NCBI GenBank assembly: GCA_018303725.1
Contig: JAGVXP010000052.1
Location: 1-35,226 of the forward strand
DNA from: Candidatus Woesearchaeota archaeon
GTDB taxonomy: Archaea; Nanobdellota; Nanobdellia; Woesearchaeales; JAGVXP01
Length of the DNA: 35,226 bases
Reading direction: 5' to 3'
Shown here in pieces: positions 9,185-19,532 of this stretch; within the stretch, counting starts at the first letter, position 1, and every line of letters starts with the position of its first letter. Under the pieces are notes generated by a model that saw only the letters and a list, made by a program, of their open reading frames with translations, was not told the DNA's origin and ran no database searches. The translations under genes were made by a program, and so were the position numbers.

Positions 9185-9517
9185 ATGATAAAAAAAATTA
9201 AAGAAAACTCAGTATTAATAATAATCGCAGCTACAGTCGGAGCAATATTATCTCACCAATTAAGTAATCCTGATATCATAAACCTTATAAGAAACATTAA
9301 CCGCTTTGGTAGTATAATCAACATTACTCCATCAATTAACTATATTTTACATTGGTTAGGTTATTTTATTATAGTAGGAATCTTTGCAACTGTAATATTT
9401 TTAGTTGTGTTTTCTCTTTTATGTATCTTTTATAAAATTGGAGATTTATTTTATCTATTTTCAAAAAAAATAAGAAGGTTGTTAATTCCTAAAAAGAAGT
9501 ATAGAACTAAACCTTAA
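9185..9517 (+). CDS. Small membrane protein
   Basis: 110 aa with hydrophobic segments; 4 nt after the lipase stop codon. Confidence 0.65.
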   Translation: MIKKIKENSVLIIIAATVGAILSHQLSNPDIINLIRNINRFGSIINITPSINYILHWLGYFIIVGIFATVIFLVVFSLLCIFYKIGDLFYLFSKKIRRLLIPKKKYRTKP

Positions 9518-9589
9518 ACCAATTCTTCCCAAAACCAACACTTTTATATAAACCCTATTCACTCTCATCCTGTTTAAAGGGGGTGTGTT

Positions 9590-11467
9590 ATGAAAAGATT
9601 TATCTTTTTATTGTTCCTAATTTATTTCTCCCAATTTACATTAGCAGACATAACAATAAACGAACTAATGTACAACCCGGCCGATTCTGACAACAATAAG
9701 GAATTCATTGAATTATACCATGATGAATGGACTAATCTTTCTAATTACACAATAGGAGATGAAAGCTCTAATGACAGCTTACAATTAATTTATTTTTACA
9801 ATTCCTCTTATTCTTTAATTGTGGAAGAAGATTTCAACTATAGCGAGATAAATGCTTCTGTATATTCTGCTGGCAAAACCATTGGAAACAATCTAAATGA
9901 TGATGACAATATAACAGTTTATTATCCAAATGGAACTGTAATTGATTATTTGTCCTATTCCAGCTCTTGGGGAGGGGAGAATAATGGTTATTCTTTAGAA
10001 AAAAAATATCCATATAATAATAACATGGAAGAGAATTGGGCTGAAAGTATTTATGTTAATGGAACTCCCGGAAGGATAAACAGCAGATACATTAATGAAA
10101 GCGAAGAAATAGAAATTGATTACAGTGCCTTAACTATTAATGAATTCTTGGCTGATCCGGAAGGGGATGATGATGCAGCTATGCCTTATGGCGAGTGGGT
10201 TGAAATCTACAATCAAGAAAATTATAGCATTGACTTGGAAGGTTTGATGTTAACCGATTCTGCAGATTCACATGAACTTTATGTCACAGACACCAACACA
10301 GAAGGAACAACAATAAAACCAAATGGCTATTTGGTTGTTTACAGAAACGGGGAAGGAGACTTTAGTTTAAATAATGAAGGTTTGGAAGAAGTTAAATTAT
10401 ACGACAAGGAAGGCAATTTGATTGAGGCTATCAGCTACAGTGATTCAAAAGAAGGCTCTTCCTGGGCTATAGTAAATGATAATTGGCAGCAAACCATGCC
10501 TACCCCTAATGAAGATAATATAGACAGCTCAGAAGTGAATTCTTCAAATTTTACCATATCGGAGGTGTATGATTTGGGCTCTGACGACAAAGCAAAATTT
10601 GGGCAGATAATAAGGGTAAAAACAGAAATCTACAAAGGAGACAGCGCAAAAAACAGCATACAATTATGGGTTGAAGATGAAAAAGGCAATAGGATTAGCA
10701 AAGAATCAAAAACAAATATTTATACAAGATATGCAGATTACAGCTTAACCTTGCCAATACAGTTAATACCCAATTGCGATTATAATTTTGAGGATGACAA
10801 TTATACAATAGTTATGGAAGGCTTGGATAAAACAGACACAAAAGCAATTAGGATAGACGGCATTACAAGCTCTCTATGTGAATTTGTTGAGGTAGAAAAA
10901 GACATTGAAGGAAAAATATTTGAATATGAGCTGATAGAAGCCCCAAGCCAGATTTCTGCAGGGGAGGAATTCAAAATAAAACTAAAATTGATTAACAATG
11001 ATAAGGAGATACACAAAATAGATGTCTGGAGCTATGTTTATAGGGGCAGCATCTCTTATAGCGGCGAAAGGGAGGAAAATAAAAAGAATATTGTATTACC
11101 AAAAACGGATTCTGTTGTTGTTGAGCTGGAGAATCTTGTTAAAGACGCTCAGCCTGGCGATTATAAACTGAAAGTAAGGATAAGAAAAGACAGCCAAAAG
11201 ACAGTGAAAGAGCTAACAACCGATATAAAAATAGCAGAAAAGGCAAATGAAACAATAAAATTAATGTCGTGCAATGAAATTTTATTATCAGAAGGCATAA
11301 ACTCCTCTTTAGAAAAAAGCGTTATCAGCGGGGATATGCTCTTAAAATCCATTAAAGAGCCAAAAATAGTTTATGAATCAGCCAATATTAAGGTTGAAAA
11401 GTTAATTCCTTTGTTTATAATAGCCCTATTGACTATTTTTTGCGTTGTTTTAATTCAGAGAAGATAA
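9590..11467 (+). CDS. Lamin-tail-domain surface protein with C-terminal membrane anchor
   Basis: Signal peptide; two LTD-like repeats (ITINELMYNPAD..EFIELYH and LTINEFLADPEGDDD..EWVEIYN); C-terminal LIPLFIIALLTIFCVVLIQRR. Confidence 0.8.
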   Translation: MKRFIFLLFLIYFSQFTLADITINELMYNPADSDNNKEFIELYHDEWTNLSNYTIGDESSNDSLQLIYFYNSSYSLIVEEDFNYSEINASVYSAGKTIGNNLNDDDNITVYYPNGTVIDYLSYSSSWGGENNGYSLEKKYPYNNNMEENWAESIYVNGTPGRINSRYINESEEIEIDYSALTINEFLADPEGDDDAAMPYGEWVEIYNQENYSIDLEGLMLTDSADSHELYVTDTNTEGTTIKPNGYLVVYRNGEGDFSLNNEGLEEVKLYDKEGNLIEAISYSDSKEGSSWAIVNDNWQQTMPTPNEDNIDSSEVNSSNFTISEVYDLGSDDKAKFGQIIRVKTEIYKGDSAKNSIQLWVEDEKGNRISKESKTNIYTRYADYSLTLPIQLIPNCDYNFEDDNYTIVMEGLDKTDTKAIRIDGITSSLCEFVEVEKDIEGKIFEYELIEAPSQISAGEEFKIKLKLINNDKEIHKIDVWSYVYRGSISYSGEREENKKNIVLPKTDSVVVELENLVKDAQPGDYKLKVRIRKDSQKTVKELTTDIKIAEKANETIKLMSCNEILLSEGINSSLEKSVISGDMLLKSIKEPKIVYESANIKVEKLIPLFIIALLTIFCVVLIQRR

Positions 11468-11514
11468 TCATTTAAGAAAACTTTTTAAAGAGCATAAGTT
11501 TCTTATAATCCAAA

Positions 11515-12120
11515 ATGACTGAAGAAGGAAAAACAAGCCAAATAAGATTTAGAACCATAATAGAGATGCTAGGAAAACCAAAAGAGCATGTAGAGAAAAC
11601 ACTAAGCTTATACATAGACAAGATAAAAGAGGACGGCAATATAATAGTTCTAAATGAGGATTATGCTGAATTAAAGCAGCAAGAAAACATGTGGAGCACT
11701 TTTGTTGAATTGGAGATTGTTGTCAAGGATATTTCAATTTTAATTGGTTTTTGCATTGACTACATGCCTTCTTCTGTAGAGATTGTAAAGCCGGAGCAGC
11801 TGGCTTTTAATAACAGGGAATTGTCAAATTTTTTAAATGATTTGCAGGCTAAACTGCATAATCTGGATATGATAGTCAAACAGCTAAAAGCGCAAAATGA
11901 TTTTTTAAAACGAAATATGAATGTTTCATTAAAAAACACAGTGTCCATAATGCTTAGCATAAAAGGGGCATTATCATTGAAAGAATTAGCTAAATTAAGC
12001 GGGATTAATGAAAAAGAAGCAGGAGCGCTGTTGAATGGAATGATCAAAGAAGAAAGGATTAAAAAAGAGGAGGATAAGTATATTTTGATATTAAAGAAAA
12101 ATGTTAAAGAACAAAATTGA
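11515..12120 (+). CDS. Conserved-looking protein upstream of ScpB
   Basis: 201 aa with predicted coiled-coil centre and winged-helix-like C-terminus (SLKELAKLSGINEKEAGALLNGMIKEERI); overlaps scpB by 20 nt. Confidence 0.6.
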   Translation: MTEEGKTSQIRFRTIIEMLGKPKEHVEKTLSLYIDKIKEDGNIIVLNEDYAELKQQENMWSTFVELEIVVKDISILIGFCIDYMPSSVEIVKPEQLAFNNRELSNFLNDLQAKLHNLDMIVKQLKAQNDFLKRNMNVSLKNTVSIMLSIKGALSLKELAKLSGINEKEAGALLNGMIKEERIKKEEDKYILILKKNVKEQN

Positions 12121-13141
12121 AGCTCTGTTGTTTTCTTCTGGTAAAAGGATGAGTGTAGATGAAATTGCAAAACTCTGCAATAGCAATATTGATGATGTAA
12201 AAGAAGCCTTGCAGCAGCTTAAATGGGATTATGAGGAGAAAAAGTCCAGCTTGATGATAATTGAAGAGGGGAATTACTGGAAGATAACTGTTAAAGAAGA
12301 GCATCTGCCCTTGGTTAAAAGCATTGTCACAGAAACCGAATTGACTAAAACCCTGATGGAAACACTGGCTGTTATTGCATTCAAATACCCTATAAAGCAA
12401 AGCAATCTGATAAAAATCAGGACAAATAAAGCCTATGAGCACTTGATGGAACTGGAAGAAATGGGCTATATAACAAGGCAAAAATACGGGAGAACAAAGC
12501 TGATAAGGCTTTCCCAAAAATTTTTTGACTATTTCTCATTGCCTGAAGAAAAATTGAAAGAGCAGTTTAAAGACTTTGAGGGAATAGCAAAAGCTATTGA
12601 ATCAAAAGAAGATGAGATTAAAAAAATAAAAGAAGATCAAAAGAAAATGGCTGAGGAAGCAAAAAAAGAGAAAGAGAAAAGGGAAAAATTGGGTGGCTTG
12701 GACATTTTTGAGGAAAGCCCTGAAGAAATTGAGGAGGAAGAGGCAAAAGAAGTAGAAGTTGTCAAGGAAAAACTAGATGGCTTGGAGGTTGTTGATGAGC
12801 CTGAAGTTGAAAAAGAAGAATCAACTGAAGAAAATGGAGAACCGATAATTTCTGAAGAAGAACAAACAGAGGAAAGCGAACCTGAAGAGCCAGAAGTTGA
12901 AAAGAAAGTAAAAGAGATATTACAACCTGAAGAGGAAGAAACCTCTCCTGAAGTTGAAAAAAGAGTTCGAGAGATATTCAATCCGCCTAAAGAAGAGGGT
13001 GATGAAGAAGAAATTGAAGCAAGGAGATTAAAGAAAAAACAAAAAGAAGAAAAGGAAGGAGAACAAAAAGAAGAAGGAAGTGAAGACCTTTTAGAAGCTT
13101 CAATGAAAGATGGCAATAACAACAACAATAACCAAGAGTAA
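12101..13141 (+). CDS. scpB: Segregation and condensation protein B with acidic C-terminal tail
   Basis: KIEALLFSSGKRMSVDEIAKLC...TLMETLAVIAFKYPIKQSNLIKIRTNKAYEHLMELEEMGYI. Confidence 0.88.
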   Translation: MLKNKIEALLFSSGKRMSVDEIAKLCNSNIDDVKEALQQLKWDYEEKKSSLMIIEEGNYWKITVKEEHLPLVKSIVTETELTKTLMETLAVIAFKYPIKQSNLIKIRTNKAYEHLMELEEMGYITRQKYGRTKLIRLSQKFFDYFSLPEEKLKEQFKDFEGIAKAIESKEDEIKKIKEDQKKMAEEAKKEKEKREKLGGLDIFEESPEEIEEEEAKEVEVVKEKLDGLEVVDEPEVEKEESTEENGEPIISEEEQTEESEPEEPEVEKKVKEILQPEEEETSPEVEKRVREIFNPPKEEGDEEEIEARRLKKKQKEEKEGEQKEEGSEDLLEASMKDGNNNNNNQE

Positions 13142-13144
13142 AAA

Positions 13145-13291
13145 ATGATGTTTCTTTTAAAATGCCCAAAATGCGGTAATAATATGAAGTATGACAGCAG
13201 AGGAGCAATTCTTACTGGCAAAAGAAAAAGGTGCGTTTACTGTGGCCATGGCTATAAAGTTAAAGAGCATATTATCGAAAAGATAAGATAA
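13145..13291 (+). CDS. 48-aa zinc-ribbon protein (not in supplied ORF track)
   Basis: Hand translation MMFLLKCPKCGNNMKYDSRGAILTGKRKRCVYCGHGYKVKEHIIEKIR*; paired CPKCG/CVYCG. Confidence 0.75.
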   Translation: MMFLLKCPKCGNNMKYDSRGAILTGKRKRCVYCGHGYKVKEHIIEKIR

Positions 13292-13443
13292 AAACAGCTC
13301 TTTTTACTATGCTTATTATCAACCAGCTAAAACCCCAAAATTCTGCCTCTACAGCCCCTATAAAGCCATTTTATAATCGCAAGATTTATAAAGAAAAACG
13401 CATTCTAATTTGCTAAGGAAATAACCTAATTTCTGACTAAAAA

Positions 13444-16110
13444 ATGGAAGAAGATAACCAAAAAAATCAACCCGAAATTAGCCAACAAACTAGTGAGAAG
13501 ATAGTTCCAAGGCTGATAGAAGATGAGATGAAGCAGAGCTATGTAGATTATGCTATGTCTGTTATTGTTGGAAGGGCCTTGCCTGATGCCAGGGACGGTT
13601 TAAAGCCAGTCCACAGAAGGATATTGTTCGCTATGCATGACATGGGAATGTTCCATAATAAGCCCTTTAAGAAGTCTGCTAGGATTGTAGGAGAAGTCCT
13701 TGGTAAATATCATCCGCATGGTGACATGGCTGTCTATGATGCTCTAGTAAGGATGGCTCAGAATTTTTCGCTGCGTTATCCATTGATTAATGGTCAAGGC
13801 AATTGGGGTTCTGTTGATGGGGATTCTGCTGCTGCCATGAGATATACTGAAGCAAGGCTTAACAGATTGGCAGAAGAAATGCTGCAGGATATTGATAAAA
13901 AAACAGTTAAGTTTGTTCCTAATTTTGACGAGTCTTTAGAAGAGCCTTCTTTGCTGCCCTCCAAAGTGCCAAACCTATTGATCAATGGCTCTTCCGGTAT
14001 AGCAGTCGGCATGGCAACTAATATCCCTCCGCATAATATGGGAGAGGTTGTAGACGGCACTATAGCCCAGATCAATAACCCTGATTTAACAATAAAGGAA
14101 TTGATGCAATACATAAACGGGCCTGATTTTCCAACAGGCGCTCTAATCTGCGGCAAGAATGGCATAATAAACGCTTACAGCACAGGAAAGGGCCACATTA
14201 CAGTAAGAGCTAAAACAAGCATAGAAGAAGTCAAAGACCACAAAAACATAATAATCAGCGAAATTCCATACATGGTGAATAAATCTGAGTTAGTAACCGA
14301 AATTGCTAATTTAGTAAGAGATAAAAAAGTTTATGGAATAGCAGATATAAGAGATGAGTCTGACAGGGAAGGCATGCGTATAGTGATAGAGCTAAGAAAA
14401 GATGCAAACTACAAATTTATTCTAAACCATTTGTACAAACATACCCGTGCTCAAAATACCTTTGGGGTTATAATGCTCGCTCTAGTTGATAATGAGCCAA
14501 AGGTTTTGAATTTAAAAGAATTAATAAAATGTTATATTGACCATAGGAGGGATGTTGTCAGAAAAAGAACAGAGTTTGACTTGCAAAGGGCCCAGCAAAG
14601 AGCTCATATTTTGGAAGGCATAATAATTGCTTTAGACAACATAGATTTGGCAATTAAATTAATAAAGGAAAGCAAATCAGCTGAAGAAGCAAAAACAGCT
14701 TTAATCAACAACTTCAAATTAACCGATGAGCAGGCTTTGGCAACCTTAGATTTGAAACTGCAAAAATTAGCCTCATTGGAGCAGGAAAAGATAAGGCAGG
14801 AGCATTCTGATTTGTTGAAACTAATTGAAGAGTTAAAATCCATACTGGCTTCTGAACAAAAAATCTTGGAAATAATAAAAAAGGAACTTTTAGAGCTAAA
14901 AGAAAGATATGGCAATGCAAGAAAAAGCGAAATAACATCCATTGAAACAACAGAATTGGCAATGGAAGATCTGGTTAAGCCTGGCGATATGGTGATAACA
15001 ATTTCTCATTCAGGCTATATAAAAAGGCTGCCAGTTGAAACCTATAAGCAACAAAGAAGGGGCGGAAAAGGGGTTATAGCAGCAGGAACAAAAGAAGAAG
15101 ATTTCATAGAGGATTTATTCATTGCAAACACACACTCTTACATTTTATTCTTTACAAACAAAGGCAGAGTTTATTGGCTGAAGGTTTTCTATATCCCAGA
15201 AGCCGGAAGGCAGGCCAGAGGCAAGGCAATCATTAATTTATTAAATCTGCAAAATGATGAAAAAGTGACAGCATTTGTTCCTGTTGACAAATTTGATGAG
15301 CAGCATTACCTGATTATGGCCACTAAAAAAGGCACTGTTAAAAAAACAGACCTGATGGCTTACTCAAACCCTAGAAAAACAGGGATTATAGCAATAACTT
15401 TGGATCCGGATGATGAGTTGATAGGTGTCATGCTCACAGACGGCAACCAGCAGATTATCTTGGCAACTAAAAATGGAATGGCATCGAGGTTTGAGGAAAG
15501 CAAGGTAAGGCCAACCGGAAGAAGCGCAATGGGTGTGAAAGGCATTACCTTAAGGGAAGATGATGTGATGGGCATTGTTGTAGCTTCTGATGAAAAAACA
15601 TTGCTTACATTAACTGAAAACGGGTATGGAAAAAGGACAAGTGTTTCTGATTATAGGCTGACAAACAGGGGAGGCATAGGAGTTAGAAACATCATCTGCT
15701 CCGAAAGAAACGGAAAAGCCATAGCCATAAAATCAACAACGGATGAAGATGATGTGATGTTTATTTCCCAAAAAGGCAACATAATAAGGATTCCAGCCAA
15801 AGGCGTATCTGTCATTGGAAGAAACACGCAGGGTGTAAGACTGATAAGGCTTGAAGAAGGCGACAAAGCTGTTAGTATAGCTAAGATCGTAAAGGAAGAG
15901 GGAAATGAGGATGAGGAGGAACCAACTGAAAAGCCAGAAGAAGAGCTAGAAAATGAGCATCAAGAAGAAAGGCTGGAAGAGATTGAGGACAAAACAGAAG
16001 AAGAGCCAAAAGAAATTGAAAACAAAGAAGAACCCACACCAGAGATTGAAGATAAAACAGCACAAGAGTTAATTGATGAATCAGAGAATTTAAATAATGA
16101 TAAAGAATAG
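13444..16110 (+). CDS. gyrA: DNA gyrase subunit A
   Basis: [35 protein letters not shown]...[21 protein letters not shown]; beta-pinwheel repeats; acidic tail. Confidence 0.97.
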   Translation: MEEDNQKNQPEISQQTSEKIVPRLIEDEMKQSYVDYAMSVIVGRALPDARDGLKPVHRRILFAMHDMGMFHNKPFKKSARIVGEVLGKYHPHGDMAVYDALVRMAQNFSLRYPLINGQGNWGSVDGDSAAAMRYTEARLNRLAEEMLQDIDKKTVKFVPNFDESLEEPSLLPSKVPNLLINGSSGIAVGMATNIPPHNMGEVVDGTIAQINNPDLTIKELMQYINGPDFPTGALICGKNGIINAYSTGKGHITVRAKTSIEEVKDHKNIIISEIPYMVNKSELVTEIANLVRDKKVYGIADIRDESDREGMRIVIELRKDANYKFILNHLYKHTRAQNTFGVIMLALVDNEPKVLNLKELIKCYIDHRRDVVRKRTEFDLQRAQQRAHILEGIIIALDNIDLAIKLIKESKSAEEAKTALINNFKLTDEQALATLDLKLQKLASLEQEKIRQEHSDLLKLIEELKSILASEQKILEIIKKELLELKERYGNARKSEITSIETTELAMEDLVKPGDMVITISHSGYIKRLPVETYKQQRRGGKGVIAAGTKEEDFIEDLFIANTHSYILFFTNKGRVYWLKVFYIPEAGRQARGKAIINLLNLQNDEKVTAFVPVDKFDEQHYLIMATKKGTVKKTDLMAYSNPRKTGIIAITLDPDDELIGVMLTDGNQQIILATKNGMASRFEESKVRPTGRSAMGVKGITLREDDVMGIVVASDEKTLLTLTENGYGKRTSVSDYRLTNRGGIGVRNIICSERNGKAIAIKSTTDEDDVMFISQKGNIIRIPAKGVSVIGRNTQGVRLIRLEEGDKAVSIAKIVKEEGNEDEEEPTEKPEEELENEHQEERLEEIEDKTEEEPKEIENKEEPTPEIEDKTAQELIDESENLNNDKE

Positions 16111-16118
16111 CTGGTTCT

Positions 16119-17222
16119 ATGAAAGGTTTAGCAATCTGCTCAAGAGGTATAGAAGACATAACAGCTCTAGAAATAAAAGAATTAATTAACTCCAAATCTG
16201 AAATTAAAGACAGCTGTGTTATTTTTGATGTAAAAAAACTAGAAGAGCTGGCCTTGCTCTGCTACAAGGCCCAGTCAGTTGATAAAATTTTATATTTATT
16301 TGATAGTTTTAAATTTAAAGATATTGAAGAAATAAAAGAGAAAATTGGCAAGATTGATATTAAGAGCTGGCTGGGAAAGAAAACCTTCAGGGTTAGCTGC
16401 GGGATAATAAACAATGATATTTCTTCTACTGAATTGAATGAAACTGCTGGAGAGGTTATCTTTGAAAAATTCAAGAATAAGGTTGATTTAGAAAACCCTG
16501 ATTTAATCTTCTTTGTTTTTATTGACAAAAATGATTGTTATTTTGGAATTGACTTTGCTGGTTTTGAGCTGCAAAAAAGGCAATACAAAATTTCCAGCCA
16601 TCCTGCTGCATTGCGCTCTACAGTAGCTTATTCTTTGGTTAGAATAGCTGATTGCAAGGAAAATGAGCTAATGTTGGATGCCTTTAGCGGCTCTGGCACA
16701 ATACCAATAGAAGCTGCTTTATTTATTAGCAGATTCCCTGTAAATTTCTACAATAAAGAAAAATTTGCTTTCTTAAAATTTATAAAATTTAATTTTAAAG
16801 ATAAAAAATTGCAAAAGCCGGCAAAATCGGAAATATATGGCTATGATTCTTTTTTAGGCTATATAACCAATGCAAAGAAAAACGCAAAAATCGCAGGCAT
16901 TGAAAAATTCATCAACTTTGCCAGAGTGGATGTTGAATGGCTGGAAACAAAATTTGGCAAAGGCAAGGTTGACAGGATAGCCAGCAACCCGCCAATGCTC
17001 TCCAAGAATAAAAATGAGAAAGACATTGAAAAGCTTTATAATGAGTTCTTTTACCAGGCAGAGTTTATACTGAATGATAAAGGCAGCATTGTTTTGATAA
17101 CTAACGAGAATTCTTCAGAGCTGTTAAAGAAGGCTGCTGAAAAAAATAAATTCAAGATAAAAGAGAAAAGGAAGGTTATGCATGGTAAGGAAGAGAAGGT
17201 TGTGGTAGTTTTTGGGAAATAA
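16119..17222 (+). CDS. THUMP-domain RNA (guanine-N2)-methyltransferase-like
   Basis: THUMP-like N-terminus; LDAFSGSGTIPIEAALF SAM motif; SNPPML catalytic motif. Confidence 0.82.
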   Translation: MKGLAICSRGIEDITALEIKELINSKSEIKDSCVIFDVKKLEELALLCYKAQSVDKILYLFDSFKFKDIEEIKEKIGKIDIKSWLGKKTFRVSCGIINNDISSTELNETAGEVIFEKFKNKVDLENPDLIFFVFIDKNDCYFGIDFAGFELQKRQYKISSHPAALRSTVAYSLVRIADCKENELMLDAFSGSGTIPIEAALFISRFPVNFYNKEKFAFLKFIKFNFKDKKLQKPAKSEIYGYDSFLGYITNAKKNAKIAGIEKFINFARVDVEWLETKFGKGKVDRIASNPPMLSKNKNEKDIEKLYNEFFYQAEFILNDKGSIVLITNENSSELLKKAAEKNKFKIKEKRKVMHGKEEKVVVVFGK

Positions 17223-17332
17223 TTCTTGTGGGGTGCGTTTAACCCGTGTTAAACACAATCCATAAAACCCCAACTTGATAAGTACCAAAACACCATTAAA
17301 TTTATAAACAAAAACCCATTTTCTAAGCCATA

Positions 17333-17726
17333 GCAGGGTTGATAGTTAGCTAACGGTTCCCTTAAGCAATTAAGGTTTGAACTGAGGAAAGTCCACCCAC
17401 TGAAGATGTTAAATCTTGCTTAAACGCTTGATTTGGCATTGGAGCAACAACTCCACTAAAGGAGACGCAGTAATGTGTGGCAACGCCACAGAAACGAGAC
17501 CGCTCTTTAAGAGGATGAAGATTGTGAAGCATCTGGTGACAGGTGTTAGTTAACCAACAGACGTTTTAAAGAGAAAGGGTGAAACGGGCAGACCTTGTTT
17601 GTGCAAGTCCAGTGACGTTAAATGTTCGAAGAACATTTATGGCGTCACCAAGACGCTTAGTTGAATGCTAACACAGTTTAAAGCCAAAAGCTTAGACTGA
17701 CAGAAGGTGGCTTATTTCAGCCCTGC
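17333..17726 (+). ncRNA. rnpB: RNase P RNA
   Basis: P1 GCAGGG...CCCTGC; CR-I GAACTGAGGAAAGTCC; internal ACAGAAACGAGACC; CR-V-type GACTGACAGAAGGTGGCTTA near the 3' end. Confidence 0.92.
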
Positions 17727-17826
17727 ATTTATTTTTTGGTTCTTTTTAAAAAGAACGAATTGAGCGAAGCGAAATTCCATATTTTCGTTAACGTTTTGCT
17801 CCGAACGAAGTGAGGAGGAAAAGGTT

Positions 17827-18003
17827 ATGGCACAAGACAGAATACAAATGCCCTCTGGAATGGGCGGACTGGTAAGATATTTTGATGAATACAAGAGCAA
17901 GATAGAGTTCAAGCCAGGCCATATAATCATATTGTGCATTGCAGTTGTTATAATTATGATTGTTCTTTATACTTTGGGCGGCACATTATTGGGCATAGCA
18001 TAG
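17827..18003 (+). CDS. secG: Preprotein translocase subunit SecG (Sec61-beta homolog)
   Basis: Hand translation MAQDRIQMPSGMGGLVRYFDEYKSKIEFKPGHIIILCIAVVIIMIVLYTLGGTLLGIA*; missed by ORF track (58 aa). Confidence 0.88.
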   Translation: MAQDRIQMPSGMGGLVRYFDEYKSKIEFKPGHIIILCIAVVIIMIVLYTLGGTLLGIA

Positions 18004-18012
18004 GTGTTTCTA

Positions 18013-18351
18013 ATGTTTCCTGGAATGAACCCAAGAAAGATGCAGCAGATGATGAAAAAGATGGGTATTGCACAAGTAGATATCCCTGCAACAGAGGTTA
18101 TAATAAAAACAGAAGACAAGGAAATTGTCATCAGCAACCCCCAGGTAAGCAAGGTCAATATGATGGGCCAGCAAACATTTCAGATTGTTGGGGATATTGA
18201 AGAAAGATCGATATCAACAGAGCCGGAAATAAGCGAAGATGACATAAAAACAGTGATGGAGCAGGCTGATTGCTCTGAGGAAGAAGCAAAAAAAGCCATT
18301 GAAGAGAATAAAGGCGATTTAGCTGCTGCTATTCTTGCTTTGAAGGAATGA
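18013..18351 (+). CDS. nac: Nascent polypeptide-associated complex protein (NAC-alpha-like)
   Basis: MFPGMNPRKMQQMMKKMGI...NAC core plus UBA-like C-terminus (CSEEEAKKAIEENKGDLAAAILAL). Confidence 0.92.
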   Translation: MFPGMNPRKMQQMMKKMGIAQVDIPATEVIIKTEDKEIVISNPQVSKVNMMGQQTFQIVGDIEERSISTEPEISEDDIKTVMEQADCSEEEAKKAIEENKGDLAAAILALKE

Positions 18352-18360
18352 TTTCTTTTT

Positions 18361-18560
18361 GTCAAAAACCACCAACAGAAAATGCCATGCATTTTCTTAG
18401 TGCAGTAAATTACTCTGTAATTTATGCACAGTCAGAGACTGGTGGAATGTATCTGCGAATTACAGCATATGGTGGTTTTTGAGCATGCTCAGAAATTTTC
18501 CATAATCTAAAATGAATTGGCTTTCAGCCACCAGTTAGAAACTGGTGGAAAATTTCTGAC
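18361..18560. repeat. Multi-hairpin intergenic element (possible MITE or structured RNA)
   Basis: 13-bp arms 18362-18374/18470-18482; 13-bp arms 18489-18501/18547-18559; internal perfect hairpins 18377-18397 and 18528-18548; near-perfect hairpin 18400-18429. Confidence 0.75.
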
Positions 18561-18604
18561 ATTTACAAAAAGTTTAAAAACTTACTCTCTATACTATATT
18601 AGGG

Positions 18605-19090
18605 ATGGAGAAGTTTCAAGAACTTAGAGATGTCGCTAAAAAGAAGATATATCTAGCAGACTATATGTTAACGCAAACATACCCTTTAATACAAGATACA
18701 AGGCTGCTATTGGCAGTATTGGAAAATATCTTCCTGGCACTAACAAATGCAATGGGCTCTGTTTTATATTATGAAAGGTTGTTTAAGAGGATTCCGCCAT
18801 TTCATGATAATTTTGACAGTAAATTCAATATGTTCAGAGCAAATGTAGTGGATAAGTATAAGGTAAAGGGGGAGCATATTAATCTCATACAGCACATCAA
18901 GGATGTTATTGTTGAACACAAGAAAAGCCCGGTTGAATTCACAAGAAAAGACATGTTTGTAATATGTTCCGATGATTACAGAATGAAGACAGTGTCTGTC
19001 GAAGACATAAAAAAATATGTGATCCGGGCAAAATCATTTATAGAAGAAACATCAAATATTGTCAGTAAAAATGAGGGAATCTTTAGATAA
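18605..19090 (+). CDS. Uncharacterised alpha-helical protein, likely paralog of the next ORF
   Basis: First gene of a tight MinD operon; 161 aa. Confidence 0.6.
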   Translation: MEKFQELRDVAKKKIYLADYMLTQTYPLIQDTRLLLAVLENIFLALTNAMGSVLYYERLFKRIPPFHDNFDSKFNMFRANVVDKYKVKGEHINLIQHIKDVIVEHKKSPVEFTRKDMFVICSDDYRMKTVSVEDIKKYVIRAKSFIEETSNIVSKNEGIFR

Positions 19091-19532
19091 TTCAAATGAT
19101 GAATTGAAAAGGGTAGACCACCTTATATTTGTTAGTCTAAAGTACACCAGGACAGTTGATGTTATCAGAAATACAATAGATAGGATGATAAATGCCCTTG
19201 ATTTCTCTATGGAAGCTTTGCTGAAATACGCTAAAGAAAAGAAAAAAATAGACAGCTATCCGAATATACCCGGACAAAAGGCCGCTATTCTAGAAAGGGT
19301 ATACTCCAATGAAGCCGAGATTGTTGATGCTGTGAGGTTTTATCTCAACTTAAGAAAAGTGATAAGAGCAAGATATACAAAAAGAGAGGAATACAGGAGG
19401 CATGTCACTATGATTGCCACAACAGAAAGTGAGGAGGTAGAGATAGACATAGACAGGTTAAGGGAATATTATGAAAAAACAAAAAATTTTTTTAAATTTT
19501 GTGAAAATCTGATTGAAGGTGTAAAAGAATGA
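19071..19532 (+). CDS. Uncharacterised alpha-helical protein
   Basis: ATG at 19071; overlaps both neighbours; similar layout to the upstream ORF. Confidence 0.6.
   Translation: MRESLDNSNDELKRVDHLIFVSLKYTRTVDVIRNTIDRMINALDFSMEALLKYAKEKKKIDSYPNIPGQKAAILERVYSNEAEIVDAVRFYLNLRKVIRARYTKREEYRRHVTMIATTESEEVEIDIDRLREYYEKTKNFFKFCENLIEGVKE

Noticed and set aside
12637-13221. 194-aa minus-strand Ser-rich ORF
   Set aside because: Antisense of the Glu/Lys-rich ScpB tail (GAA/GAG read as Ser/Phe); low-complexity shadow
17712-17939. 75-aa minus-strand ORF
   Set aside because: Overlaps the rnpB 3' end and secG; no domain signature
17934-18200. 88-aa plus-strand ORF
   Set aside because: Out-of-frame overlap of secG and nac
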